Notes: generated from the sequence alone by a model not told the origin. Shown: positions 1 through 9,680, counted from the first letter of the stretch. The stretch is 64,000 bases of DNA from Paenibacillus faecis (GCF_008084145.1 NZ_VSDO01000004.1:510202-574201), one strand, 5' to 3'. Numbers and translations are program-made.

Positions 1-2
1 AC

Positions 3-1043
3 GAGAACACGGGAGACATCGGCAATGAGTATATGTACCGGCAGCCTGAAGGCGAAAAGCCGCTGACCACCCAAGGGATCGCCGCGCAAATTCGCGTACT
101 GGAAGACAAGCCGTATCGCGCCGCTCTGGAAATCGTGCATGCCTGGGAAATTCCGGCTTCCGCCAACGAGCTGCTGGACCAGGAACAGCGGGAGCTGGTG
201 TATTACCCTGAGCGTAAAGCCCAGCGCGCCAAGCGTCTCGTACCGCTGGAGATCCGCACCGTGCTCTCCCTGGAGGCCGGCAGCAAAGGGGTACGGATCG
301 AGACGAAGCTGAACAATCAGGCGAAGGACCATCGGCTCAGAATGCTGTTCCCGACCGATTTGTCCGCGGCCAAACACCGGGCCGACTCGATGTTTGAAAT
401 AGCCGAGCGCGATAACGAGCCGGCTCCCGAGTGGGAAAACCCCAGCAATACCCAGCATCAGCAGGCTTTCGTAGAGCTGGGCGACGGTGAAGCGGGATTG
501 GTCGTAGCCAATCTCGGCCTGAATGAATACGAGGTGCTGCGGGACGGCCGCAATACGATCGCCGTAACGCTGCTGCGAGCCGTCGGCGAATTGGGCGACT
601 GGGGCCTGTTCCCGACGCCGGAGGCGCAGTGCCTCGGCGAGCATACCTTCCATTTGGAACTGATTCCTTATGGCGGCGGGGAGCAAGGGGCGTTCGCCGC
701 TTACGCCGAAGCCTATCAGTTCCAGGTTCCATGGACGGCGGCCCAGACGGGAATTCATGCCGGAAGCATCGCGCCGTTGGCGGCGCCGCTGCGCTGGGAG
801 AGCGCGGAGCTGGCCTTCTCCTCGCTTAAAATCAACGAGGAGACGGGGGACATGATGCTTCGCTGGTTCAACATGAGCCGCCGCGGCTCCGAACTCACGT
901 TCAGCCCGGAGATTCCGGTCAAGCAGCTATACAAAACGACCATTTTGGAGGAGGCGCATTTCCCGTTGACCGGCAATCCGGCAGGCGGCCTTTCCCTCCC
1001 GGTCGGGCCATGCGAGATCGTCACGATCGGCGTAAGGGGATAA
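3..1043 (+). CDS. GH38 alpha-mannosidase, C-terminal part (5' truncated by window edge)
   Basis: The reading frame is open to the window start and ends with TAA at 1041-1043. The visible 346 residues match the C-terminal beta-sandwich region of GH38 alpha-mannosidases, with phrases typical of that part such as NEYMYRQP, RLRMLFPTDL, LRAVGELGDWGLFPTPEAQC and LGEHTFHLELIPYGG. The catalytic zinc/nucleophile domain must lie upstream and is not seen. The protein would remove alpha-linked mannose from oligosaccharides, probably in the cytoplasm. A complete second GH38 gene lies 1.7 kb downstream on the other strand, so the locus carries two mannosidases. The family call is firm; linkage specificity cannot be read. 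Confidence 0.85.
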   Translation, partial: ENTGDIGNEYMYRQPEGEKPLTTQGIAAQIRVLEDKPYRAALEIVHAWEIPASANELLDQEQRELVYYPERKAQRAKRLVPLEIRTVLSLEAGSKGVRIETKLNNQAKDHRLRMLFPTDLSAAKHRADSMFEIAERDNEPAPEWENPSNTQHQQAFVELGDGEAGLVVANLGLNEYEVLRDGRNTIAVTLLRAVGELGDWGLFPTPEAQCLGEHTFHLELIPYGGGEQGAFAAYAEAYQFQVPWTAAQTGIHAGSIAPLAAPLRWESAELAFSSLKINEETGDMMLRWFNMSRRGSELTFSPEIPVKQLYKTTILEEAHFPLTGNPAGGLSLPVGPCEIVTIGVRG

Positions 1044-1060
1044 GTGTAGAAGCCGAAATT

Positions 1061-1112
1061 GAAAAGCACGGGATGTCGGAGGAGAAAGCCTTCGGCAGCC
1101 CGCGCTTTTTTG
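1061..1112 (+). terminator. Rho-independent terminator of the first mannosidase gene
   Basis: AAAGC-A-CGGG (about 1063-1072) pairs with CCCG-C-GCTTT (about 1099-1108), followed by a T-run. It lies just after the mannosidase stop codon and just before the next promoter. Confidence 0.6.
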
Positions 1113-1129
1113 GTGTTTTGATGCAGGGT

Positions 1130-1158
1130 TTGACAAATAAGAACGGGCAAGGTAGGAT
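1130..1158 (+). promoter_or_regulatory. Sigma-A type promoter of the yvaD-like/TetR/SMR genes
   Basis: TTGACA (1130-1135) and TAGGAT (1153-1158) are separated by 17 bp. The start codon of the yvaD-like gene follows about 50 bp later. Confidence 0.7.
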
Positions 1159-1207
1159 GGAAAACGAAGAAACACTAATGTTTTCCGTGTTTTTCGAGGA
1201 GGGAGAA

Positions 1208-1633
1208 ATGATGCGAAGGAGTTTATCCTGGCTGATGCTATTTACCGACATCGGCTTTCTTGCTTATTGGGCGGCCACTTTTTTACAGTGGATTCCCAAG
1301 TCTTATGTGTATCAGGACTACAGCAATCCGCTGCTGGTGGCCTGGAACTTGTCTTTTTTGCCGCTGGATTTGTTCATATCGGGGACGGGGCTGGCGTCGG
1401 TGGCGCTTTGGCGCAAACAGCGGTCCGCTTGGCAGCCTCTGGCCTTGATCTCCATGGTGCTGACCTTTTGCTCGGGATTGCAAGCGATCGCCTTTTGGAG
1501 CTTCCGGGCTGACTTTGATCCCGTTTGGTGGATTCCCAACTTGTTTTTACTGCTGTATCCTTGGTTTTACATTCCGGGTCTGATTCGCTCTGAACAGGCT
1601 CTCGAGCCGACGAAAGGGAGAGGGGCGGCGTAA
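1208..1633 (+). CDS. YvaD-like membrane protein (DUF5360 type)
   Basis: About 141 residues with four hydrophobic segments, beginning MMRRSLSWLMLFTDIGFL. The frame is open further upstream, but the start at 1208 (or 1211) follows an AGGAGGGAGAA ribosome-binding site and the promoter at 1130-1158 would be inside a longer version. In Bacillus subtilis a similar small membrane protein (YvaD) is a neighbour of an SMR transporter (YvaE) and a TetR regulator (YvaF), and the next two genes here are exactly those types. Function is unknown; a role in the same efflux or regulatory unit is an inference from synteny. Confidence 0.7.
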   Translation: MMRRSLSWLMLFTDIGFLAYWAATFLQWIPKSYVYQDYSNPLLVAWNLSFLPLDLFISGTGLASVALWRKQRSAWQPLALISMVLTFCSGLQAIAFWSFRADFDPVWWIPNLFLLLYPWFYIPGLIRSEQALEPTKGRGAA

Positions 1634-1637
1634 TCCG

Positions 1638-2186
1638 ATGAGGGAACGAATTTTGAGCGCGGCCAGGGAAGAGCTGGCGTACCGGGGGCTGAAATTCTCC
1701 ATCCGCGAGCTCATTGCCCGGCTTGGCATCAGCTCCAAGACGCTGTATCAGTATTTTGCTTCGAAGGAAGAATTGGTCACGGCCCTCACTTTGGCGGAAA
1801 TCGAAGAAATGAAGCGAAGGGAGCTGGCGATCCGGGAGGACCCTTCCTTGTCGGTTGCGGAAAAACTGCGCGAGGCCTTGCTTGTGCTTCCCGGCAGCCT
1901 GGCGGCGAAAGACTTCCGTCTGCTGGATGATCTGCGGCGCAGCTATCCGGAAGCCTGGGGACATGCCGAACGGTATCTCATCGAGGGCTGGAGGGGCGTT
2001 GAGCAGCTTGTCGAGGAAGGTGTGAGAGAAGGGACGATTCGCCGTTTTGATCTGGATTTGCTGATTCAGATGTACGTGGGGTCGATGTACCGGCTGCTGG
2101 AGACGCGGTCCGAACACATGACCTCCGGCGAAGCGCTAAGAAACATGGTCGATATTCTGCTGGACGGGATCCGCTTGAAGAACTAA
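1638..2186 (+). CDS. TetR/AcrR family transcriptional regulator (YvaF-like)
   Basis: 182 residues. The N-terminal helix-turn-helix reads FSIRELIARLGISSKTLYQY, followed by FASKEELVTAL, the classic TetR pattern; the remainder is the helical ligand-binding domain. It starts 4 bp after the stop of the YvaD-like gene and so shares its transcript. It probably represses the downstream SMR efflux gene, or the whole trio, until a ligand binds; that role is inferred from the B. subtilis yvaDEF arrangement. Confidence 0.85.
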   Translation: MRERILSAAREELAYRGLKFSIRELIARLGISSKTLYQYFASKEELVTALTLAEIEEMKRRELAIREDPSLSVAEKLREALLVLPGSLAAKDFRLLDDLRRSYPEAWGHAERYLIEGWRGVEQLVEEGVREGTIRRFDLDLLIQMYVGSMYRLLETRSEHMTSGEALRNMVDILLDGIRLKN

Positions 2187-2273
2187 GCCCGGCTCCCAAC
2201 CGGGAGGAAAAGAACGGGGAACCCCCGTCACCCGTCCGTTAGGGGCAACATTTATATAGAGGTGAAGGAACTC

Positions 2274-2600
2274 ATGGCTTATATGTGGTTAGCTTTGGCT
2301 ATTTTATTCGAGGTTTGCGGGACGACGTTTATGAAGCTGTCCGAAGGGTACACCCGGCTTGGACCGACCATCGCGGTCGCCGTCTTCTATATTCTGTCTT
2401 TCGGGTCGCTGGGCATTTCGCTGAAAAATCTGCAGGTAAGTATCGCCTATGCCATCTGGTCGGGGGTGGGCATGGTCCTGATCGCGGTCATCGGAATCCT
2501 CTTCTTTAAGGAGGACTTGAATTGGATGAAGGCCGTGTGCTTGATGCTGATCATCGCCGGCGTCATGGGGCTCCAGTTCTCGGGAAATACGCACGGGTAA
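2274..2600 (+). CDS. SMR family multidrug efflux protein (YvaE-like)
   Basis: 108 residues with four transmembrane helices, the normal size for small multidrug resistance proteins. The conserved membrane glutamate of helix 1 is present (LALAILFEVCGT, E13), as is the SMR segment AIWSGVGMVLIAVIG. These proteins exchange protons for lipophilic cations or guanidinium-like compounds, acting as dimers in the cytoplasmic membrane. An in-frame GTG at 2262 is possible, but GAGGTGAAGG immediately before the ATG at 2274 is the better ribosome-binding site. Co-directional with the TetR gene. Confidence 0.88.
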   Translation: MAYMWLALAILFEVCGTTFMKLSEGYTRLGPTIAVAVFYILSFGSLGISLKNLQVSIAYAIWSGVGMVLIAVIGILFFKEDLNWMKAVCLMLIIAGVMGLQFSGNTHG

Positions 2601-2713
2601 GCCATAACCGACCGACGCCCCGACTCCCGATTTCATACGGGACCGAGGCGGGACCGTGCACTGGAGGGTTGCGCCGAAGCTAACCGGTGCCACGGGACTC
2701 GCAGATATCATTT

Positions 2714-2758
2714 AAAAAGGTACAGTCCCTTGTATGCCAAGGAGACTGTACCTTTTTT
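2714..2758. terminator. Bidirectional terminator between SMR and GH38 genes
   Basis: GGTACAGTC (2719-2727) pairs with GACTGTACC (2744-2752), with extra CCTT/AAGG pairing inside. A-run before and T-run after, so it can stop transcription from both converging genes. Confidence 0.85.
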
Positions 2759-5700
2759 CTATGCTTTCAAATCGATTTCGAAGGTTTTGATTTCATACGG
2801 GTTAAGCACGAATGAAACGGCTTCGGACGAAATCCATTCCTGATCGGCCCGTTCCATCAGGTCGCACTCTCTCCAGGCCGCGATCGTCAGATCGCTTTCC
2901 AGACAAAGCGGCTTGCGGCTGCCGGAGTAGTCGTGCACGCGAACGATCACGGTGTCCCGGTCCTCGGCCTTCTTAATCGCCGAGATCATGGCCGTATCGC
3001 CGGACAACCGGAACATGGAGCGTGCCGGGGCCGGGGCGTTCCCGGGAGATATGCGCGGCGGATTGTTCAGCATCCAGGCCTCCCGGGCCGTATCACCCTG
3101 CAGCCAGTCGCCGCGGTGCGGGAACAGGGAGTAAGTGAAGCGGTGGTACCCTTGATCCGCTTCGATATCCGGATGCGTCGCGCATTTGATCAGCGAGAGC
3201 CGCAGGACATTGTCCTTGATGTCATAGCCGTATTTGCAATCGTTCAGCAGGCTGACGCCGTACCCCTTGTCGGACAGATCGGCCCATTGATGGCCGACGG
3301 TTTCGAAGCGGGCCGCATCCCAGCTCGTATTCCAATGGGTCGGCCGCTTCACGTTGCCGAACTGCACGTCGTACGTGGCTTCCGTAGCCCGGACGTCGAC
3401 GGGGAAGGCGACCTTCAGCAGCTGCTGGCGTTCATGCCAGTCCGCTTCGGTCACGAAATCGATGCGGCGGCTGCCGGCATACAGGATCATATCCTGTTCA
3501 AGCCTGGATTCGCCATAAGTCCAAACGAAATGAACCACGGTGCGGATCGGGCCGGACTCCGTCACCTCCCATGCTTGAAGGTCGCCGATTTCCCGCGATT
3601 TTTGCTGGTAAAAAATATCGATATCCCAAGCTTCATGGGCGAGAGGCTTGTCTTCAAACAGCTGAAACAGGTTGCCTCTTTGGCCGTTGGCAAGAATTTC
3701 CCTTTGCTCCTCGCGGTCGTAAAGCCGGGTCAACTGGCCCTGTTCGTTCCACTCCAGTTCAAAGAACGGCGTGGTCAGCCCGCGCTCCCGGTGAATGAAC
3801 GGGGACGCCTGCTCCGCAGCCGCCTGCGCGGCGGGCTCGAACCGGATGACGGCGCAGCCGAGCGAAGGCACGTCGGGAACCTCCACGGTCCAGATGGTAT
3901 CGCCCCGTTGGACGGCCAGGCGGTTGCCGGACGCGTCGGTCCAAACGCCGTTTTCCAATCCGGCCTCCATCGGAATCTCGGCCAGCCGGGTTTCCGTCCA
4001 CGGGGATGAATTCCAAACCGTGAAGAAAAATCCCCCGGCTTGCTCTACGGTCCCCACCGCTTGAGCCGCGTTGTCCCAAGCCTGAAGCCCAAGCCGCTCG
4101 GCCTCTTCGTACTCGATCCTGCTGTCCTCGTAAACCTCACGGATCGAAGATCCCGGGATGATGTCGTGAAATTGGTTGCGCAGTATGATTTTCCAGCCTT
4201 CGTCAAGCGCCGAGGACGGGTACGTCGACCAATCGCTTTCCAGCACGCTCCGGAAGGCGCTCAGCCATTCCGCTTCCCGGTACAGCAGCTCCAGCTTGCG
4301 GTTCATCCGCTTGTTGTGGGCCTGGCTCGTATACGTGCCCCGGTGATATTCGAGATATAACTCCCCGTCCCAGGTATGCACGTAGCTGTCGCTGTTGTTG
4401 ACGGTGTCGCCAAGCTTGCGGAAATAATCTCCGGCTTGGCCGGTTCCGAGATTCGGAAGCCCCGGCAGCTTGTCGAGCCTGCGGCGCATCTCCAGCATAT
4501 CGCGGTTGACGCCGCCGCCGCCGTCCCCGTAGCCGTAGGAAAGCAGAAGCTCCTGGTTCAGCTCCTTGTCGCGGTAAGCGTCCCAACTGCCTTTCACCGT
4601 CTTGGGAACGATCTGCCCGTTATACGTATAGAACCAGGACCCCGGCTGGGACCACGGTTCCGTGGTGGTGATGAAATGCGTCAAAATCTCGGTCCCGTCG
4701 ATGCCGCGCCATTTGAACGTATCGTGGGGCATCCGGTTGTATTGGTTCCAGCTGATTTTCGTGGTCATGAACGTATGAATCCCGGATTTTTTCAAAATCT
4801 GCGGGAGGGACCAGCTGTAGCCGAAGACGTCCGGCAGCCATAAATAATCGCAGTCCGCGCCGAACTCCCGCTTGAAGAACTGGGTCCCGACCAGCAATTG
4901 GCGGACGAGCGACTCGCCGGAGGTCAGATTGCAGTCGGCTTCCAGCCACATCCCGCCGCCGGCTTCCCAGCGGCCTTCCGCGACCCGGTCTTTGATGGCC
5001 GCATACAATTCCGGATAATCTTCTTTCACGTAATCGTAAAGCTGAGGCTGGGTTTGCAAAAACGTATACTCCGGATACATCTCCATCAGTCTCATGACGG
5101 TGGAGAAGGAGCGGGCGCATTTTTCCCGGGTATGCTTCAGTCTCCAAAGCCAGGCCACATCGATATGGGTGTGCCCGATGCAAGTGATGTTGACCAGGGA
5201 CGACTTGTCCATGCCGTCGATGCGGTCGTTCAGGAACTCTCTCGCCTCATGAACGGACCGGTAGAAACCCTCCGATCCGGGCGCCCGCCAATCGATCAAG
5301 CTCAGGGATTGGTCGGCAAATTGCAGCAGTTTCGCCCGCTCGGGCAAGTTTTCGTCCAGGACGGCGACCGTCTCCGAGATCGCCAAGGCGGTGTAATAAT
5401 AATCGTCGACGGCTTCATCCAGCCAGCACAGCTCGGCAAGCTTGATGCCGTGAGTCTGGTTTCTCGGCTGGCCGCCGCCTTCGAGACCGGACCAAAGCCG
5501 GAACAGGAGCCGCTGCGTCGTGCCGGCCGCCTCCTCCGGAAGAAATACCTCTTTATGATTCGAATCCACGCCTTGATAAGGTTTCCCCTGCCAATAAAAC
5601 AGGGACTCAAAGCCGGAGTTGTTGCCTGCCCCGGTTTCGCCGAAATCGAAGCGTCCCAGTATTTTTTTTCCGGACCACTCCTTCGGGATAGGGACCTCGG

Positions 5701-5908
5701 ATGACAGCCATAAATACAGATCGCGCCCGCTCCAAGTATCGCCCGTTCGCATCGTGTCCCAGGAGTCCGAAACCTCGGGAAGCGGCGGGTTAATTTCAGG
5801 GCGTTTATCCTCCAGACTGTAAAAGAAAGGGATTTGTTTCCGGTCACGGTACCGGTAAGACGACAATTCGTGAATACGCGCTTGCAGCTTCTGCTGAGTG
5901 AGAAACAT
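2759..5908 (-). CDS. Alpha-mannosidase, GH38
   Basis: 1049 residues if translated from the ATG at 5908, which follows a G-rich ribosome-binding site; an in-frame ATG at 6001 would add 31 residues but has a poorer context. The GH38 catalytic domain is complete. HTHIDVAWLW supplies the zinc ligands H246, H248 (numbering doubtful by one or two) and D250, and WLPDVFGYS contains the predicted nucleophile D360. No signal peptide, so cytoplasmic. It releases alpha-mannose from imported mannosyl-oligosaccharides. It is read away from the two-component system and the ABC importer/GH85 genes, which together suggest high-mannose N-glycan use. Confidence 0.93.
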   Translation of the reverse strand: MFLTQQKLQARIHELSSYRYRDRKQIPFFYSLEDKRPEINPPLPEVSDSWDTMRTGDTWSGRDLYLWLSSEVPIPKEWSGKKILGRFDFGETGAGNNSGFESLFYWQGKPYQGVDSNHKEVFLPEEAAGTTQRLLFRLWSGLEGGGQPRNQTHGIKLAELCWLDEAVDDYYYTALAISETVAVLDENLPERAKLLQFADQSLSLIDWRAPGSEGFYRSVHEAREFLNDRIDGMDKSSLVNITCIGHTHIDVAWLWRLKHTREKCARSFSTVMRLMEMYPEYTFLQTQPQLYDYVKEDYPELYAAIKDRVAEGRWEAGGGMWLEADCNLTSGESLVRQLLVGTQFFKREFGADCDYLWLPDVFGYSWSLPQILKKSGIHTFMTTKISWNQYNRMPHDTFKWRGIDGTEILTHFITTTEPWSQPGSWFYTYNGQIVPKTVKGSWDAYRDKELNQELLLSYGYGDGGGGVNRDMLEMRRRLDKLPGLPNLGTGQAGDYFRKLGDTVNNSDSYVHTWDGELYLEYHRGTYTSQAHNKRMNRKLELLYREAEWLSAFRSVLESDWSTYPSSALDEGWKIILRNQFHDIIPGSSIREVYEDSRIEYEEAERLGLQAWDNAAQAVGTVEQAGGFFFTVWNSSPWTETRLAEIPMEAGLENGVWTDASGNRLAVQRGDTIWTVEVPDVPSLGCAVIRFEPAAQAAAEQASPFIHRERGLTTPFFELEWNEQGQLTRLYDREEQREILANGQRGNLFQLFEDKPLAHEAWDIDIFYQQKSREIGDLQAWEVTESGPIRTVVHFVWTYGESRLEQDMILYAGSRRIDFVTEADWHERQQLLKVAFPVDVRATEATYDVQFGNVKRPTHWNTSWDAARFETVGHQWADLSDKGYGVSLLNDCKYGYDIKDNVLRLSLIKCATHPDIEADQGYHRFTYSLFPHRGDWLQGDTAREAWMLNNPPRISPGNAPAPARSMFRLSGDTAMISAIKKAEDRDTVIVRVHDYSGSRKPLCLESDLTIAAWRECDLMERADQEWISSEAVSFVLNPYEIKTFEIDLKA

Positions 5909-6024
5909 CAGGAAAGAACCCCCTTTGGAATCTAAGGGGCAAACGTGGGGAACCTCGGAAGGCGAAGCCTGAGAATAGGCCTCGGTAATAGGTGCTTTCA
6001 TACGATCTTAGGGGATCATGGTCT

Positions 6025-6053
6025 ATTATAATCAGGCCCGGATCGGAATTCAA
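6025..6053 (-). promoter_or_regulatory. Promoter of the GH38 gene
   Basis: Minus strand TTGAAT (6053-6048) and a perfect TATAAT (6030-6025), spaced 17 bp. It points at the mannosidase start at 5908. It would place the ATG at 6001 only about 20 bp downstream of the -10, which also favours the 5908 start. Confidence 0.75.
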
Positions 6054-6163
6054 TGTTTAAAATTCGGACGGCTTGTTCTTAGAAAAAACGGATTGCACGG
6101 GGAAGCGGGACGGTGATACACTGGAACGCGTACCCAAAAATGAGAGGACAGGACGTGTCCGGC

Positions 6164-8005
6164 ATGAACAAACTTCGCCGTTTTTATCTTAATCATTTGA
6201 AACGGAAAATGTTTAACAAGATCATTTTGATCTACTCCGCGGTGATGATGGTTTTGTTCCTGATCGCAGCCGTCATGGTATATCAGTATCAGGTGCAGCG
6301 GATTATCCGGGAGGAATCGGACGCCAATTTGAAAACCGCGCAAGTGCTGAGCATTTATTTAAACCGGCAGTATGAAAATATTCAAACCCTGGTCCAGCAA
6401 ATTTACGGCGACGCCGCGCTGAGCGACGATTTGATTTATTTTCTGAACCACCGGTACGAAGATTATTTGGGCCACCGCCTCCATTTGTTCAGCAGGCCCG
6501 GAGAGCAGAGGGTCCAGTCGTTCAGCTCCGTGCTGAAATCGTATCTGGAACAGAATCCGGGGGCCTCGGGAGTCACGATTTTTAGTTATCCGAAGGATTT
6601 CTACATGCAAATCCGGCCGCAAAGCCAGCAGCTTAAATATGAAAACGGTTCCAAGCCGGATTGGGAGTCCTGGTTTAGCGAGCGGAAACATTACGGGTGG
6701 GATACGATGAACCGGTATGGTCCTTTTTTGGATGCGGCGGTTAACGCTTCATCGGGGACGTACTCGTATTTCCGGGAGCTTCAGGACCCGTGGACGCTCG
6801 AAAAGGTCGGCATGATGATGGCTGAATTCGATGCGGGGCAGTTGTCCGCCTGGCTGAAAACGAGGGCTCCCGATGTCCGGGGCCGCATTCTGGTCATGAG
6901 CTCCAGGGGCACCGTCATTTACGATTCCGAAGAGACGGGCGGCTATGCCGGCCAGACCTATCCGTACCTGCATCAGCTGGACAACACGGAAAAATGGATT
7001 CCGCTCGACGAAATGTCCAAGGTAAATGTGCTGAGCGTCGGGAATGCGGAGCTTTCGGTGGTCGGGATCGTATCCAAATCCTCGATTCACGACAGCACGG
7101 TACGGTTGAGGAATACGCTGATCGTCGTTACGCTGCTGTTCGTGACGGCGAGCTTTCTCGTTACGTTTACGGTTATGAGGAAGCATTCGAAGAAGATTCA
7201 ACGGATCATCCGCTCCATGAGCCGGATCGGCGAGGGGGACCTATCGGTCCGGATTCAAATGCCCGGGGAAGACGAGCTCCAGCAAATTTCCGTGCGCGTC
7301 AACGATATGTGCGAGCGGCTGGAGCTGTATATCGACAAAATGTATACGTCCGAGATCCGCCAGAAGCATGCCGAATTGGTCGCCCTGCAGTCGCAAATTC
7401 AGCCTCACTTTTTATATAACACGCTGGAGTCTATCCGCATGAGAGCGCATACCTCCGGGGCCAAGGAAGTGGGGCAAATGATTTACAACTTGTCCGTCAT
7501 GTTCAGGAGCATGGTGAAAAAAGATACGATCGTGACGGTTCAGGAAGAAATCGAGCTGTGTTCCATCTATCTGGATTTATTCCGGATCCGCTACGAGGGA
7601 AGGCTGGCGGTCGGGATCGAGTTGGACCGGGAGATCGGGGGCTGCCGGATTACCAAGCTGCTGATCCAGCCGATCGTGGAAAATTATATCGTTCACGGCT
7701 TCCGCTCCCTGGAGAGCGATAATGAAATATCGCTTTCCGCCGTAAGGGAAGAAGAGCGGATCGTGATTACGGTGGCGGATAACGGGAAGGGAATTCCGGC
7801 GGGGCGTCTGGAGGAAATCCGCCGCATGCTGTCGGCCCCTTCCCAGCCGTCCGGGGTCGGCGGTTCGTCGATCGGATTGATCAATGTCCATGAGAGAATA
7901 CGAATGAACTATGGGGAAGATTACGGAGTCACCGTATGCAGCGAAGAAGGAAAAGGCACGGTGGTCCGGGTACGGATACCGATTCTCAGGGAGGGGTTTA
8001 TGTGA
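6164..8005 (+). CDS. YesM-type sensor histidine kinase
   Basis: About 613 residues. A transmembrane helix near residues 15-45 (IILIYSAVMMVLFLIAAVMV) and another near 320-345 flank an extracellular sensor domain; a HAMP linker (around RSMSRIGEGDLSVRIQMPG) and a His_kinase domain follow. The phospho-acceptor is H415 in QIQPHFLYNTLESI, with N-box IVENYIVHGF and G-box VADNGKGIP. This is the architecture of kinases that sense extracellular sugars. Starts at 6155 (GTG) or 6164 (ATG) both follow GAGAGGACAGG; 6164 is used here. The stop overlaps the response regulator start (TGATG), so the two are translationally coupled. It probably senses the glycan substrate and activates the downstream importer and GH85 genes. 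Confidence 0.92.
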   Translation: MNKLRRFYLNHLKRKMFNKIILIYSAVMMVLFLIAAVMVYQYQVQRIIREESDANLKTAQVLSIYLNRQYENIQTLVQQIYGDAALSDDLIYFLNHRYEDYLGHRLHLFSRPGEQRVQSFSSVLKSYLEQNPGASGVTIFSYPKDFYMQIRPQSQQLKYENGSKPDWESWFSERKHYGWDTMNRYGPFLDAAVNASSGTYSYFRELQDPWTLEKVGMMMAEFDAGQLSAWLKTRAPDVRGRILVMSSRGTVIYDSEETGGYAGQTYPYLHQLDNTEKWIPLDEMSKVNVLSVGNAELSVVGIVSKSSIHDSTVRLRNTLIVVTLLFVTASFLVTFTVMRKHSKKIQRIIRSMSRIGEGDLSVRIQMPGEDELQQISVRVNDMCERLELYIDKMYTSEIRQKHAELVALQSQIQPHFLYNTLESIRMRAHTSGAKEVGQMIYNLSVMFRSMVKKDTIVTVQEEIELCSIYLDLFRIRYEGRLAVGIELDREIGGCRITKLLIQPIVENYIVHGFRSLESDNEISLSAVREEERIVITVADNGKGIPAGRLEEIRRMLSAPSQPSGVGGSSIGLINVHERIRMNYGEDYGVTVCSEEGKGTVVRVRIPILREGFM

Positions 8006-9576
8006 TGACGAAAAAAGTGTTGTTTGTGGATGACGAGCCTTTCATCGCCCAGGGACTGAGTTCGATTTTGGACTGGAACCGCTACGGCATCGAGATCGCC
8101 GGAACGGCCAACGACGGTTCGAGCGCCCTCGATATCATCCGGGACAATCCCGTGGATTTGCTGGTCACCGATATTATGATGCCTCGCATGGACGGGCTTG
8201 AATTAATCCGCAAAGTCAAAGAGTCCGGCTCGCGAACCAAATTCGTCGTGCTTAGCGGCTATGAGGAATTTAACTATGTGAAAACCGGAATTCGGCTGGG
8301 CATCGAAAATTATATTTTGAAGCCGATCAACCTGGAGGAATTGGAGTCGACCATCCGGCATATCCGCGGGGATTGGGACCGGGAAGAGATGGAGCAGGTC
8401 CAGCTTCAGGAAGATTGGGAAATTCTGCGGAACAACGTTCTGCAGCGCTGGGTGGGCGGTGAGATCGAGAGCCAAGAATTCAAGCAGCGCGCCCAGTTGC
8501 TGGGTCTGCCGTTAAACTGCGAGGCGTACCGGCTGTTTGCGGTGAGACTGGTACCGGACGAATCGCAAGGGGACGATGATTTTGGCGCGAATAAGGCGAC
8601 TTTGAAGTACCGGGAGCTGGCCGAGGCACTGGAACGGTTTAAGCCGAAGGAGGCCGAGGTCATCAGCTTTTTGGATTCGGACGGCGATTTGGTGGTCCTG
8701 TACGCTCTCCGGGCGCAAGCGGATGATTCCGCAGCCGGGCGGCAGCTTCGAGCGGCGGCGCAGGACGCGGCAAACGGGCTGGAAGGCGTCATTTGGATCG
8801 CGGACGGCGGGTCCGGAGGCGATTTTGGAGGCGTGCAAAGCAGCTACGGGAAAGCTAAGGCGGTGTTCCGCCGGTATTTGGTATCCGGGGAAGGGGGCTC
8901 GAAGCTTACGGTTTGCGTGGAACCCGCAGCCGTCGTGATCGGCGAAAGCGCCTCGATCGAATGGGACGAGGAGAGTTATGCCGAATTGTTGATTCAGGGC
9001 CGGAACGAAGAGGTCGGGCGGTTTGTTGAAAAGGTGTTTGCAAGCTCCTCCCGGGGAGATCTGATCCCGCGCCAAGCCTGCGTCAATACGGCCCTCCGGC
9101 TTATGCTGGCCGCAAAGGAGCAGGAGGAGAGCCCCGACTACAGCGAAGTGTTCGCTTCTTTGGGGCGGGTCAATTCCTTGCCCGGACTCGTGCGGCATGT
9201 CGCTGGGGTCGTGCAGCGAAGCCTTGAAAAGCAAGAGAACGTCCGCGAGGAGTACACTCCCCATGTCGCCTTTTTGATCGAGCAGGTGCATCGCCATTAT
9301 CACGAAGAGCTATCCTTGAAGACGTTAAGCCAGAAGGCCGGACTGCATCCGAATTACTTGGGACAATTGTTTCAACAGGAGGTCGGAAACAGCTTCTCCG
9401 ATTACGTGAACCAATACCGGATCGAAAAGGCGACCCGGCTGCTGATGCATACGGACCGCAAGACGACGGAAATCGCCCTGAGCGTCGGCTACCTGGACAC
9501 CTCTTACTTTTATCGCCAATTTAAAAAATACGCCGGAGTTTCGCCGACGGAGCTTCGCCAAATGTACATGAAATGA
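8005..9576 (+). CDS. YesN-type response regulator, AraC family output
   Basis: 523 residues. N-terminal receiver with acidic pocket VDDEP and phosphorylation site D56 in LLVTDIMMPRMDG, conserved S in VVLSGYEEF and K in ILKPI. A long middle linker is followed by an AraC-type double helix-turn-helix at the C-terminus (LSLKTLSQKAGLHPNYLGQL ... EIALSVGYLDTSYFYRQFKK). The start at 8005 overlaps the kinase stop codon, which decides against the longer frame starting at 7936. Partner of the preceding kinase; the likely target is the promoter at about 9.7 kb. Confidence 0.93.
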   Translation: MTKKVLFVDDEPFIAQGLSSILDWNRYGIEIAGTANDGSSALDIIRDNPVDLLVTDIMMPRMDGLELIRKVKESGSRTKFVVLSGYEEFNYVKTGIRLGIENYILKPINLEELESTIRHIRGDWDREEMEQVQLQEDWEILRNNVLQRWVGGEIESQEFKQRAQLLGLPLNCEAYRLFAVRLVPDESQGDDDFGANKATLKYRELAEALERFKPKEAEVISFLDSDGDLVVLYALRAQADDSAAGRQLRAAAQDAANGLEGVIWIADGGSGGDFGGVQSSYGKAKAVFRRYLVSGEGGSKLTVCVEPAAVVIGESASIEWDEESYAELLIQGRNEEVGRFVEKVFASSSRGDLIPRQACVNTALRLMLAAKEQEESPDYSEVFASLGRVNSLPGLVRHVAGVVQRSLEKQENVREEYTPHVAFLIEQVHRHYHEELSLKTLSQKAGLHPNYLGQLFQQEVGNSFSDYVNQYRIEKATRLLMHTDRKTTEIALSVGYLDTSYFYRQFKKYAGVSPTELRQMYMK

Positions 9577-9606
9577 ACGTCGCATGAAGCCGGAAAAACG
9601 GCGTTG

Positions 9607-9644
9607 AACAGGTCCGCCCTTGGAGGGTGGGCCTGTTGTTTTTT
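9607..9644 (+). terminator. Terminator of the two-component system
   Basis: AACAGG-T-CCGCCC pairs with GGGTGG-G-CCTGTT, then GTTTTTT. It separates the kinase/regulator transcript from the importer operon. Confidence 0.8.
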
Positions 9645-9680
9645 CGCGTTCTTTGATTTATCCATGGAATTCTAAGGTTT

